55,778 nt of DNA from Jaenimonas drosophilae (lineage: Eukaryota; Euglenozoa; Kinetoplastea; Trypanosomatida; Trypanosomatidae), in assembly GCA_030849065.1 (NCBI GenBank), contig JASAON010001557.1, positions 1 through 55,778 on the forward strand, given 5' to 3'. The translations under genes and the position numbers were made by a program. The notes under the pieces were generated by a model, which was not told the origin of the DNA, searched no databases, and was given only the letters and a program-made list of their open reading frames with translations. Shown here piece by piece: positions 36,501 through 46,149 of the stretch (the stretch's first letter is position 1; each line of letters starts with the position of its first letter).

Positions 36501-39500
36501 ATGGCGGCGTACATCTCCGCCAACGTGGCGACCATGTGCTTGATATCTTCATGGAGAACGGCGGTGCTGCACACGTGGATGCGCAACAACGGAAGAAGGC
36601 GGAGCACATCTTGTTTGATGTGATGGAGCTGCCACGAGTGACCAACAACGTGGCTCTTCTGCGTCGTGCGCTGAATGTGTGGATGACAGCACACAACAAC
36701 CATGATGATGATGATGATGATCGTCTTCGTGTGCAGGCGGAGGAGGCGATGGAGGTGATGGAGCAACAATCGCACGCAGTTGGTTCCCATCATCTTCGTT
36801 TGCGCTGCGTATCGGTGCGGAATCGTGAGGAGCTCGTACGGAGCATCCACGCGCATGTTGCGCCACAACGTGTTCTGCAGCTAACTTCATCTGTGTTGCA
36901 GAAATTTGAGGAATGTGTGCCTCCATCCATGAAGATGCAACAGATGCTTGATCTTCATCTTAACTTACCGACGTGCTCGCTGGTGATCCGCGAAGATGAT
37001 GATGATGGTGGTGGTGGTGCTAATGGATTTGAGCTCACGGTGAAGGACCTCAACCTTCAGCATCAGCAACGTTTGCAGCGCCAACACAACGTTGTTCGTT
37101 GCGCAGATGTGCGCATGTCGAGCAACAAGAAGAAGGATGGGTGCAACTCATCACCTTCATTGTTGCATGTTTGTGGGGATGTTATGATGGAGATTGATCT
37201 CCACCTCCGACCATCACCCTATCTGGCATCCAAAACAACACGCATCCGCATTGACGGAGCTACACCACACGCTCATCATCCGTGCGCGTACATCGTGATG
37301 AGCTCTGATACGGTGAGGGCGATGGAGCTCATGTTTGATGCAGCTGGCATCGTCATACTACGCGACCTTGCGTGGAACATCTATCCATGTACGCGATGGA
37401 GCTCTACATCATGCTCATCATCCTCTCGTGATGATGATGTGAGGTCTTGGCGTGCATCAATGGATGGAGGCGCTCTTCTGTTGCATGATGTGGAGCTCAC
37501 GTGTGCAACATTGTGCGTGGATGTGTGCTTCCCCGACCCCATCTCTGGCGATCTTCACGAGACGTTGATGCCACCAACGTGTGGAGGTGCGCGTGTGTGT
37601 GCATTCAACGCCAACTCATCTTGTGTGTCGTGGAAGCAATACCCGCATCATCACGTCACCAGCGCAATCATTCATGATCCTTGTTTGAGAGCTGTGAGCG
37701 CAAGCGCATTGATGCGTGGAGATGATGATGGCATGACGATGTGCATGGAGCCCAACACATCACCACGCAACAACAACAACAAAAATGAGAGTTGTGTGGA
37801 GCTGTGCTTTCGTAGCTGCGCACCTCCGCCCATCATCTCCGTTTCGGATTATTTGTGTTGTGATGATGTTGATGGGGTTCATGGATTTCGATACACACGA
37901 ACATTGGCGTGCACGATGCATCATCTCCACCTCGGTGGCAGCTACGCACAGGCAATGGTGTTGTTGGAGCTCAGTCGTTGTGGTTTGGCAGCACGTGTGC
38001 TGTGGATCGCTCAACGTGATGTGTTTGCATTGCACAACAACAACAACAACAACAACACCGCGGATGAAACATTGTGGTGGATGCGTGGTGCCCGCCTTCC
38101 GTACACGTGGATGGCGATGCGCAAGGCACTGCACATGTTTGATGTGGCCATACCTCTCACACCCTCCAACTCTCCCCGCATCGTCATTCGTGAAGGCCAT
38201 GGCGAGGATGGCATGTCTTGGGAGAATGATGTGCTGATGAATACGTTGCACATCAACATGATGGAGATGTGTGTGGAGGGGATGGAGTGTGGCGAGGTCG
38301 GTGATGTGCGCATCGCGTACATCTCACCACTGGCGGATGTACGGCGGACCCCAACCGCAGCCATTTCCTCCATTGAGGTACGTTGCACACGCGTGGATGA
38401 GATGCGTCTGTGTGCCGATCCACGTACATTTGCTGATGTGTTGCGGTTCGGCGTGAAGATGATATCGATGCCCTACATTGCCATTCTCAAGCCGCTGCCA
38501 GCAGCAACAGACCCGCTGACTGCAACACCACAAACATCATCATCATCATCATCATCCGCACAAGTAGCTCCACCTCAGCTCCATGTATCTATGGTAATGG
38601 CGTCTTGCGTATCTCTTCGTTTGAAGGCCGCTGGGCTCACCGGAGATGAGCTCGCTGCACGTGTGCCACACTTGGATGCGGTGCGCCAATTGTTGGATGT
38701 TGCGCATCCTCCACGATGGCCCATTGATGTCTGCATCCGCGCACATGAGCCATCACTCACCATGAAATACATCAGCTCCACCTCCGACATGGAGATGGCC
38801 ATGACTGTGATGGAGATGGAGTGCATCTCATTCAGCACATCACCACAAATGTTCTTCGAGGTCGATGACCAACGTGTGAGTGGCACCGTCGCTCATCGAT
38901 GTGTTGCGGTGCATCGCGTGGATGAGAATGCGAAGGATCCTGCGTTGCGTGTGAGCATCCGCAAACGTGGCAATCATGCTCGGCACACAACCGTCGATGT
39001 GGGTTTGGTGGAGATGCATCTTGTGCCGCGTTGGTGGTTTGATCTCCGTGATGGTTGGGGTTCATGTGAGCTGTGGAGCTGCTTCACAACAACAACAACA
39101 ACAACACCATCTGTGGTGATGAAGGAGGAGAGCTCGGTGCATATCCGCACGGCCCTTCTTCACGTTCCGGATTGCACCTCCACAGATGATCATCTTCGCC
39201 CCTTCATTTCCATGTCAGGCCACTTCATCACTGCCACCACATCATCCAACGCGACTTCGGACACACATTCTGCGGAGATGCATGTGGAGGTGCGTGAGCT
39301 CGGTGCGTGCAACATCTACGTTGATGATCCAGATGGAGGTCATTGGCAGCCGTGGCTCGCGCTGGTTCGTAAAGAGGATGAAGCCCAACATCAAGAAGAT
39401 GATCATCATCATCCACGTTGTGTTGATGTACGATGGAGTGCGCAAGATGGTTGGTCAGGGTGTTGTTGTGCCACACAGATCAAACTTCCATCCGTGGATG

Positions 39501-42500
39501 CACTGCGTCGCCTCAAGGTGTTGTGGCGCCAGGATGGCCTGCAGGCGTTGGTATGGCTCACCACGTGTGCGGAGGAGCGTGTGCTGTGCCAACGTGGGTA
39601 CCGTGCGCATCTACATCAACAAGATGCATCATCATCATCAGCAGCACAAGATGATGTTGTTGGGGATGCGTGCCGAATGGATGTTGTGTTGTGTTCGCCC
39701 AGCATCTCCATCGTTGGCTCAGGTACATCACCACGCACAACGCTGATGGCGATGAAGGACCTCCGCCTCACGCGTAGCAACGCCACCACGACGTCGGTGG
39801 AGATGCCCGCCATCTCACTACGATGTGTGGAGGAGCACACATGTTTGGTGCAGCCTTTTGATGCTCGCATCGTGCGCAGGCGTCGAGTGGATGATGATGG
39901 ATGGATGTGGGAAGTGGAGATGCAATCCATCATGATTGGTGTGCCCCTCCAGCACTATGAGGATCTGCTGGGGTTGGTGGTGCATGAGCTGCTCGACGCC
40001 GACGTCCACCGATCATCTTCACACCCACGCGTTGATGTTGGTGTTGCATCGCCACTCTTCAGTGCAGTAGGTCTCGGTGTGGAGCTAACCCCGCACTTAC
40101 TGCTACACAAAGTTGGCGTGGATCTCGGTGTGCTACGCAATCGCACCTCATCTCTGCCAAACTATGGCATGGAGCTACATCTTCGTCTTGCCTCACTCCA
40201 GCTGCAGGTCCAGCTCCACGACGCACATCAACAACAACCCAGTGAAGTACGTGCGGATGCGCTACACATGCATCATGAGTACGTTTGGAGATCCGTCGCA
40301 CGCGAAGTGGTCAGCCAATCCACGCATCGTGGTGCCTACACGGCGGCACAATCTGTGGTTGTTGGAGATGCCACAACATGTTTTGATGAGCGCATCACGA
40401 CGAGTATGCACGTGGATGGATTGCGCATCGGCCTTCGCGGGCAGCGCCCGTTGGTTGAGCTCCACCCACGTGCAGATGATGTACCAAACACCAACACAAC
40501 CACAACAACCTCACCATCATCCTTGATGATGGATGGCATGGATGTGCCACTCACCATGGGGCTTCACCGACGTGTGATGAACCACGAAGAAACGATCTTC
40601 ATCAACCTGGGAACGTGCGTGATGTGCGTTGATGTTGGCTCCATCGCCTCTGTCATGGGCGGCATCTACGCCCCCTTCGCACGATTGCGCTCGCCACACT
40701 TTGCCGTGCGTGAGGTGCGAGAGTTGGAGGATGATTGGGTGCTCGACGAGGATGTGGTGCTCTCGGACCAGCATCAACTGCACATTCGCAACACACGCTT
40801 CTGCTGCATCACCATGGATGGTGGAGGCCACCACATTCACTTTGATACGCAGGCAGGAGTGGCGGTGATGCGAGTAGATGATGGCATGACGTTGCGCATT
40901 TGCAATGCGGTGCTCCACACCAACCACATCAGCATGGATGAGTTTGTGCTTCTTGGTGAGGCATCGTATGTTGCCGTGGATGCCAGTAGCTGCCGCATCG
41001 TGGGTGATGGCAACAACGACACCAACAGAACAAGTACCAATGATGTTGGTGGTATAGATGCATCATCACGTGAAGGATCCCCTTCCAGTGCAACCAAGGC
41101 TGCCATCTCATCCTTTCGTCGCATCATCTCTTCTGGCCATCTCCACATGATGCTGCCTGAGCCAGCACAAAAGCTGTCCGACACAACAACGACGGCCAAC
41201 GTCGTCCATGGCACAGGTACTACATCACAACAACTACGTCGAGCTCTATCACTGCGTGCATCCATGAAGAGTTGTGTTGCTGTCGCAACTCAGGATGGCG
41301 CGACCATCATCAACGCCACCTTCGATCTCACAGATTTTTTGTTTCAGACGGTGCTCTGCCGTGGAGATGCGCTCACGATGTTGGATGCACGCGATTTAGT
41401 GGCGCGATGGGCCGCGAGCGCCATCATCTCATCAGAGTTGGCGGCAGCATCACCACGTACAGGTCTTGTGAAGCGTGCTGGCACACAACAACAACAGCAT
41501 CAAGCAACAACCACGCAAACGCGTGTAGAGCTCATCTCCACTCATGAGGCGGAGGTGTATCTAAGATACAGTGATGTGGATTTATGTGTGCGGGCGGTGA
41601 AGTTTGCGCAGGAAACGTTCATGAACGTCGTCGGGGATGTTGGTCGTGGCGAGGCCGCTACGCCAACACGTCGTTCCGCACAACATAAGACCACACACCG
41701 ATCATCATCATCATCATCCCCTGCAAACCACATCTACGCTGCATCCTTGCAGCTTCCGTTGGTGAGCCTCTTCATCATCAATGATGCTGTTGGTGCGGGT
41801 GTGCCGCTGCTCCATCTTCGTCTGGCAAACATCGCGACGCCACAGTGCGAGAGCACCTCCCTCACGTGGATGATTCACGTCACGACGCGTGCATCACTGC
41901 GGTGCTACGATGCTTCCATGGCGGCATGGCAGCCTTGCGTGGAGGAGGTGGAGCTCACGGGCAAGCTCATGCGTTCTCGGTTGGCCTCCACGTCAACCAC
42001 AACTACATCAACGTCATCATCATCATCGATGCCAGTGGAGCACGAAGATATGCGCGATATGATTCTCAACACTGGCATCATTCGTGCGTACCTCTCGTCC
42101 ACGTTGATCAGAAATGTGCGCGAGTTGGTGGATTTGGAAGCACAACTCACCGCCGCCATGTCTATGGCACATGATGATGATGTGGAGGGTGCGGATGCTC
42201 CCTTTCAGCGATTTACCGTCGTACAACACCTCTTGTTGGATGGAGATGTGCGTGTATCTGTGGATGATGCATCCACGCAAGAAGCGATGCACTATCGTGA
42301 TGTCAAGAACATTGCCATCACACACGCATCCTCCACTCACCACGTGGATGTGCAGCTCCCACAGCTCCACACCACTTCGATTCAGCTCACCGGCGATGGC
42401 ATGTACCCGCTCTTTTTGGGTGCCGAAGGTGTTCTGCGGCATTGTTTCGTGGAGCTCAGCACCTCACGTGGCAAATCCACGGCGGAGCTCCGCACCAACA

Positions 42501-45500
42501 TCTCTCTCCGCAATGACCTCCCTTTTCATCTCACTCTCGGTGACGGCGTTGGTGTGTTGGAGCCGAAGCAACGCCTGCACATTCCGGTGGAACACCTCCG
42601 CCGACGTGTTGTCTTTGCGCCACGCATCGATCATCCATGCCAGTCCTGCTCTCTCGGCGTGAGTTATGATCTCCTCGTGGATCTCCACAATCAGACATTC
42701 TTGTGCATGTGCCCCGTTGATACATCTTCATCTTCACGTGTTGGGGATGATGGAGATGTTGGCCGTCGCGCTCATCAACCTCGTGACGGATTCTGTAGCG
42801 TGGCTGGCAAGCAGCGATATGTGTATTTCATGTTGCGATTTGCTCCACGGACGAGCACTCACACCTCGATTGGCGTTTTCTACGCACCCATCACCATTCA
42901 GAATCATCTCCCCACATCTGCGACGATGATTCTAAGCCGCGAACGCACATCAGCAAACAACAACAACAGCAACAACATGTTGGAGCGTGTGGCACATTTT
43001 CAGCTACAAGGCGGTGCATCTCACCTACTCACCGAGGTGAACCCCCTACACAAGATTTACGTGGAGCTTGTGTGGGCCCAACCAAATGGCCGCGTGCAGC
43101 GATCATCGCCATCCACGTCGCCCGTGTGTTTGTACTCACCCGTTGATGCCGTTGATGGTGCTTCGACGTCGGCATCTGTGGCGGATGCAGAAACGGGGGC
43201 AACAACACATGTGCGCATCATGAGCAGCAGCAAATCTGGTGAGGTGCGTGTGGCGTGTGCGTATTGGATCATCAATCGCACTCCTTATCATGTTCAGTTG
43301 GCGGAAAATGTGGAGGGAAAGTGGCAGCTCCTCGCTGGTTTGGGCGGTAGCAGCAACGGTATGTTGGCACCGGCATCATCGTTGGATGATGTCCTACTGT
43401 ACAACAGCACCTACGCACGTTCGGCCAACAAGCGTGTGGAGCTCGCGATACGTGTTGGCATGGATCCTGCACTCGGCCATGTATCATCCGCATCATCCAC
43501 ATCACCGCCACGAACATGGTCGTCGTGGTCCAATTGGATGGATGTACGTGCGTTGCGCAGTGTGGGTGTGGTGAGTTGCGCTCATCGTGGAGATCGCATG
43601 GATCTCTCCTACTCTGTGGTGATGAATGATTGTAATGCGCGCGTCGTAACGTTTCGCCCGAGATGGGTTTTTTGGAATCGCAGCCCACACTGCATCGCAT
43701 ATGCACCGGCACCAACAACAACAACAACAACAACATCATCATCATCATCACCATCACGGGTTGGCAAGTTGGAGAGTGGCCAGATTGCGTGGGCCTGCCT
43801 ACGACGTGCCGGTGCAGACGGTGCCACTGTGAGCACACCCTCACTACAAATCAGCGTCGTATCATCATCATCATCATCATCCTCATTATCGACGCACTGG
43901 AGCCCGCCTTTTGTTGTGCATGAAGAAGGAAAACATGTTCTTCAGCTCCACTATCAACGCCTCATTCCCTTGGCGGAGTACTGGCCAGAGGTGTCAGCGG
44001 GGCGTACACCACCCGCCTTGCCGCCACTCTCGCCGAAGGATGTTATTGATGCCCACGACGGCAGCGTGTTGGTGCGTGTAGAGGCGTGCGCGGTGATGGA
44101 GGTGATGTGCTACTACGAGGAGAGCAGTCTCATCATTGATGTTGCCATCGCCAGTGTGCCGCCCATTCAGCTGGAGAACCGCAGCGACTTCGTCTGCCAC
44201 GTACAACAACAACAATCTTCAATGCGCAGCACCATTGCGCCACGTCGTGCGATGCCGTACGCGTGGGATAATCCGGCGCTGCCGCATGTGCTGGAGCTCG
44301 TTCTCTCCGATGGCAATGGCAAACGTACGTCGATCATCACTCTGAATCTGCGCCCAGACTTTGTGGTGGCCAACATGGATCAGCTCCAGCAACACGTGGA
44401 TGCACCTAATGGCACATCCTTGTTGCTCATCCGCGTGCGGCAGCTTGGGCATCAATCCTACGCCATCAGTATCACACGCGAGGCACTCATTGACCTGTGC
44501 TTGTATTTGCCATCCTCACCCACCTATGCGGTGCGTGTGGAGGTCTCTGCGCTCTACGTTTTGTTGCGTAGCGCGTCGTGCACCGATTGTTGTTTGTTGT
44601 CTGTGAGGCCCATCGATGTACGTGCGCAACAACGTGTGGTGCGTCGTCGATGTGCGCAGTCAGTGGGCCAGAGCGTGGAGCAGTCATTGGAGCTGATGTT
44701 GCGTGTGGTGCAGCTGGATGATGAACGGCAGGAAGCAAAGGAAAAGGTTGTGTTTCAGATGGATCATCAACAAGAAACACGTTTGCATGTTGTTCGTTTG
44801 CGTTTGTGTGGCTCTCCCATCTTGTTCCTGCCCTTCGTGGAGGTGTCTGTGGCATCGGCAGAGCTCCATCTCGAGGATTCCTTCATTTTTGTCGCGTGGA
44901 AGCATCTGCAAACGTTGATGCAGGTCTGGTCGGGATCATCATCATCAACATCAACCACCACAGCGGCAGTGGCAGATTCTCTGGATGATAGTCGGCGATG
45001 GTTGGTCGCTCAACGAGGAAGTCGGAATCGCACCTTTTTGGATGAGATGGAGCGCATCATGTTCGTTGAGAAGATACGCCTGCAGCCCATCAGCATCACC
45101 GCATCCTTGTACCGATCACCAGGTGCTCACTTCGATCCAATGTGGGAGCGTTTTGGCATATTTAGTCTTTTCATTCGCAGCGTGAGTGAAGTCGGCCTTC
45201 AGTTTGATGGCCAACAACATCATCGTCGTTGTGGTGCGGTGCGGCAAATCTTCATGATGTACGTTGCGCTGTACAAGCGTCAGCTGGAGGAGCAGCTGCC
45301 AAAGTTTCTCAACGTGGTGGGCATACGAAACGTGAAGGGGTATCTCTCTGACCTCATTAGTCTCGCGACGGATGCAGAAACGTCGGGTGATCGCCGTCGT
45401 GCGCGACGTGGACGACGTGGCGAGGCAGCGCTGCGCATTGATCAACGTGAGGAGGAGGCAGCCACATCATCATCGTCTGCCAGCGCAGGTGGCAATTCAC

Positions 45501-45997
45501 CTCTCACCACTCACAACAACAACATCAGCATCAGGAGTAGTACGTTGGTAGGACGGCCCGTGGCATCAACCTGGGCGGAGTTTGCATCGTCGGCCACCCC
45601 AGAGATGATGCTGCAACACGGTCGCTCCATGTTGGCACATCATCTTCGCACCGAACAAATCCCAACGCTGCATCTACGTCAAGCTGGCGCACTTCCATGC
45701 TCAGAAGAGCTTCTCCGTCGTGGCATCAACGGCCGCAGCGGAGAAGCATCTCGATGTGTGTGTGGTTCATGCGATCTCCTCAACGCGTTGCGGCAGAGCG
45801 GCTATGATAGTGGTGAGTATGCTGCACCACTTGCACATCCATCGCAGCTTGACGTATGCTGGCATGACTATCTTCATCACTGTTCGTGGGAGGAATTTGT
45901 ACGTACGTCCAGCGTGGATGAGATGATGTTGTACGCAACGGCCGCGGTGGAGGGGATTGTTGGCACCTCTGCCAACGTGTTGCGTCTCGCACAGTAG
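33542..45997 (+). CDS. VPS13: VPS13-family bridge-like lipid transfer protein
   Basis: A 4151-residue giant. The N-terminal chorein domain is unmistakable: MLGKFVAGILSGYLGEYLEN, then VTVSLWGGKVCLHHLQL and LSISIPWSRLQTESVIITL (1-100). A very long beta-rich rod follows, consistent with the hydrophobic groove that carries phospholipids between membranes at contact sites. The adaptor-binding VAB region is visible as repeats, each with a conserved Asn: SLRNDLPFHL (about 2990), TIQNHLPTSA (about 3120), WIINRTPYHV (about 3245), VFWNRSPHCI (about 3378) and QLENRSDFVC (about 3545). A helical, amphipathic C-terminal segment follows near 3915-3945 (ALYKRQLEEQLPKFL). Many Ser, Asp and His runs coded by TCA/GAT/CAT repeats are inserted along the rod. 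Length exceeds the roughly 3100-4000 usual for the family, partly because of these inserts. The upstream in-frame codon 33533 is GTG. Confidence 0.95.
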   Translation: MLGKFVAGILSGYLGEYLENINTDQVTVSLWGGKVCLHHLQLRHDALRYLDAPLCVVAGTVEDLSISIPWSRLQTESVIITLNAVRLVVQHKHTAKYDEEMDRSEALMRKQRELDIFEEMLWLQHTKQDTNTSSAPTSREERSSQTFTERLKARILSNIQVEVTNVVVEYLHAPHVVCLRLQNVLIHPSSSSFAPLTTSSSEQLTQVFKLVRMREMEIFMRTSSSTQAAGAQRATTSLLLPLTAELRVEYRPIPLHDGDDALRCELILNHMSVELSAARLRAIHQLWHGWIEASTHYARHHHRPTFGVSANPRVWWHYAMEAVFEQLRQHRHHYRFSWLRYKQVKDQRVMYASIYARHQRLKWRASWLSAPSTEEVVELRRVEEHLPMDVLKLARRSAMMRVEAERAKQQPLSASEHDAVGANTPEVPQQQGLWARWFRRAAATTNVTAASEEERAEWANLRDASSLSAAQRSAISAELGLQMDEDEMASTTSSTVAARSINIARRWRGGLTCNRCSCTLISDDDHHHHVVVCASMEVFRVGATGFYGEALRAFAWMTIQSYTVARPLASSEMMQDGVGAHHVPLLSSGVKEADHDLTPTSSSRMMSVSDSYWREEINALEMSDACLFISLLCSASSVDERLSSFGLRVAHTSTVYARFDAVAAQEISDVVLQVCAPNTSTTEVHCNSSSSSSPPDVVADVDGDVSVYAFPFTRYALREDEQRDVDDLSSRRLTLMRRAHAEVELDLHVDLARIELICSDARLGCSSQVVVEHLHLINDVEQLRRRRGKWLAHSHGGACATPLGDAEDDWLSSITIKMINVSLRCSTTNNNAATMTWMEVLRPMTCTAVFHRNLLSWRQPNFPHLRVEMRACDDVRVSATRTSLAILCGSMSLCIDWMSSLMREVMLMQQDGSTASSSTSTSDDRVEVFRAHILCADSAFVDDDDDLDDVEDEPRTPLRCVVLRRGLLITHHQHRDAYADGYYELMDGGVHLRQRGDHVLDIFMENGGAAHVDAQQRKKAEHILFDVMELPRVTNNVALLRRALNVWMTAHNNHDDDDDDRLRVQAEEAMEVMEQQSHAVGSHHLRLRCVSVRNREELVRSIHAHVAPQRVLQLTSSVLQKFEECVPPSMKMQQMLDLHLNLPTCSLVIREDDDDGGGGANGFELTVKDLNLQHQQRLQRQHNVVRCADVRMSSNKKKDGCNSSPSLLHVCGDVMMEIDLHLRPSPYLASKTTRIRIDGATPHAHHPCAYIVMSSDTVRAMELMFDAAGIVILRDLAWNIYPCTRWSSTSCSSSSRDDDVRSWRASMDGGALLLHDVELTCATLCVDVCFPDPISGDLHETLMPPTCGGARVCAFNANSSCVSWKQYPHHHVTSAIIHDPCLRAVSASALMRGDDDGMTMCMEPNTSPRNNNNKNESCVELCFRSCAPPPIISVSDYLCCDDVDGVHGFRYTRTLACTMHHLHLGGSYAQAMVLLELSRCGLAARVLWIAQRDVFALHNNNNNNNTADETLWWMRGARLPYTWMAMRKALHMFDVAIPLTPSNSPRIVIREGHGEDGMSWENDVLMNTLHINMMEMCVEGMECGEVGDVRIAYISPLADVRRTPTAAISSIEVRCTRVDEMRLCADPRTFADVLRFGVKMISMPYIAILKPLPAATDPLTATPQTSSSSSSSAQVAPPQLHVSMVMASCVSLRLKAAGLTGDELAARVPHLDAVRQLLDVAHPPRWPIDVCIRAHEPSLTMKYISSTSDMEMAMTVMEMECISFSTSPQMFFEVDDQRVSGTVAHRCVAVHRVDENAKDPALRVSIRKRGNHARHTTVDVGLVEMHLVPRWWFDLRDGWGSCELWSCFTTTTTTTPSVVMKEESSVHIRTALLHVPDCTSTDDHLRPFISMSGHFITATTSSNATSDTHSAEMHVEVRELGACNIYVDDPDGGHWQPWLALVRKEDEAQHQEDDHHHPRCVDVRWSAQDGWSGCCCATQIKLPSVDALRRLKVLWRQDGLQALVWLTTCAEERVLCQRGYRAHLHQQDASSSSAAQDDVVGDACRMDVVLCSPSISIVGSGTSPRTTLMAMKDLRLTRSNATTTSVEMPAISLRCVEEHTCLVQPFDARIVRRRRVDDDGWMWEVEMQSIMIGVPLQHYEDLLGLVVHELLDADVHRSSSHPRVDVGVASPLFSAVGLGVELTPHLLLHKVGVDLGVLRNRTSSLPNYGMELHLRLASLQLQVQLHDAHQQQPSEVRADALHMHHEYVWRSVAREVVSQSTHRGAYTAAQSVVVGDATTCFDERITTSMHVDGLRIGLRGQRPLVELHPRADDVPNTNTTTTTSPSSLMMDGMDVPLTMGLHRRVMNHEETIFINLGTCVMCVDVGSIASVMGGIYAPFARLRSPHFAVREVRELEDDWVLDEDVVLSDQHQLHIRNTRFCCITMDGGGHHIHFDTQAGVAVMRVDDGMTLRICNAVLHTNHISMDEFVLLGEASYVAVDASSCRIVGDGNNDTNRTSTNDVGGIDASSREGSPSSATKAAISSFRRIISSGHLHMMLPEPAQKLSDTTTTANVVHGTGTTSQQLRRALSLRASMKSCVAVATQDGATIINATFDLTDFLFQTVLCRGDALTMLDARDLVARWAASAIISSELAAASPRTGLVKRAGTQQQQHQATTTQTRVELISTHEAEVYLRYSDVDLCVRAVKFAQETFMNVVGDVGRGEAATPTRRSAQHKTTHRSSSSSSPANHIYAASLQLPLVSLFIINDAVGAGVPLLHLRLANIATPQCESTSLTWMIHVTTRASLRCYDASMAAWQPCVEEVELTGKLMRSRLASTSTTTTSTSSSSSMPVEHEDMRDMILNTGIIRAYLSSTLIRNVRELVDLEAQLTAAMSMAHDDDVEGADAPFQRFTVVQHLLLDGDVRVSVDDASTQEAMHYRDVKNIAITHASSTHHVDVQLPQLHTTSIQLTGDGMYPLFLGAEGVLRHCFVELSTSRGKSTAELRTNISLRNDLPFHLTLGDGVGVLEPKQRLHIPVEHLRRRVVFAPRIDHPCQSCSLGVSYDLLVDLHNQTFLCMCPVDTSSSSRVGDDGDVGRRAHQPRDGFCSVAGKQRYVYFMLRFAPRTSTHTSIGVFYAPITIQNHLPTSATMILSRERTSANNNNSNNMLERVAHFQLQGGASHLLTEVNPLHKIYVELVWAQPNGRVQRSSPSTSPVCLYSPVDAVDGASTSASVADAETGATTHVRIMSSSKSGEVRVACAYWIINRTPYHVQLAENVEGKWQLLAGLGGSSNGMLAPASSLDDVLLYNSTYARSANKRVELAIRVGMDPALGHVSSASSTSPPRTWSSWSNWMDVRALRSVGVVSCAHRGDRMDLSYSVVMNDCNARVVTFRPRWVFWNRSPHCIAYAPAPTTTTTTTSSSSSPSRVGKLESGQIAWACLRRAGADGATVSTPSLQISVVSSSSSSSSLSTHWSPPFVVHEEGKHVLQLHYQRLIPLAEYWPEVSAGRTPPALPPLSPKDVIDAHDGSVLVRVEACAVMEVMCYYEESSLIIDVAIASVPPIQLENRSDFVCHVQQQQSSMRSTIAPRRAMPYAWDNPALPHVLELVLSDGNGKRTSIITLNLRPDFVVANMDQLQQHVDAPNGTSLLLIRVRQLGHQSYAISITREALIDLCLYLPSSPTYAVRVEVSALYVLLRSASCTDCCLLSVRPIDVRAQQRVVRRRCAQSVGQSVEQSLELMLRVVQLDDERQEAKEKVVFQMDHQQETRLHVVRLRLCGSPILFLPFVEVSVASAELHLEDSFIFVAWKHLQTLMQVWSGSSSSTSTTTAAVADSLDDSRRWLVAQRGSRNRTFLDEMERIMFVEKIRLQPISITASLYRSPGAHFDPMWERFGIFSLFIRSVSEVGLQFDGQQHHRRCGAVRQIFMMYVALYKRQLEEQLPKFLNVVGIRNVKGYLSDLISLATDAETSGDRRRARRGRRGEAALRIDQREEEAATSSSSASAGGNSPLTTHNNNISIRSSTLVGRPVASTWAEFASSATPEMMLQHGRSMLAHHLRTEQIPTLHLRQAGALPCSEELLRRGINGRSGEASRCVCGSCDLLNALRQSGYDSGEYAAPLAHPSQLDVCWHDYLHHCSWEEFVRTSSVDEMMLYATAAVEGIVGTSANVLRLAQ

Positions 45998-46050
45998 AGG
46001 CGGTGCCTCGTCTTATGGTGGAAAGCAAGATCATCAATGTTGTGGGCGTC

Positions 46051-46080
46051 ATGATGATGATGATGATGATGATGATGATG
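46051..46080. repeat. (ATG)10 tract
   Basis: Ten consecutive ATG triplets lie in the 152-nt spacer after VPS13, in frame with the next gene but upstream of its splice acceptor. Confidence 0.92.
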
Positions 46081-46091
46081 TATCTACGAAT

Positions 46092-46120
46092 GCCTTTTTC
46101 GTTTCTTCTCTTCTTCTCAG
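46092..46120 (+). promoter_or_regulatory. Polypyrimidine tract and splice acceptor
   Basis: CCTTTTTCGTTTCTTCTCTTCTTCTCAG with AG at 46119-46120, 30 nt before the ATG at 46150. It removes the (ATG)10 tract from the mature message. Confidence 0.7.
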
Positions 46121-46149
46121 AGTTACTAACAAGAAGAAAATACGAGCAC

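Noticed and set aside
37980..38080. CAA/AAC repeat arrays considered as CRISPR or minisatellite
   Set aside because: They are simple in-frame trinucleotide runs without spacers, and the genome is eukaryotic.
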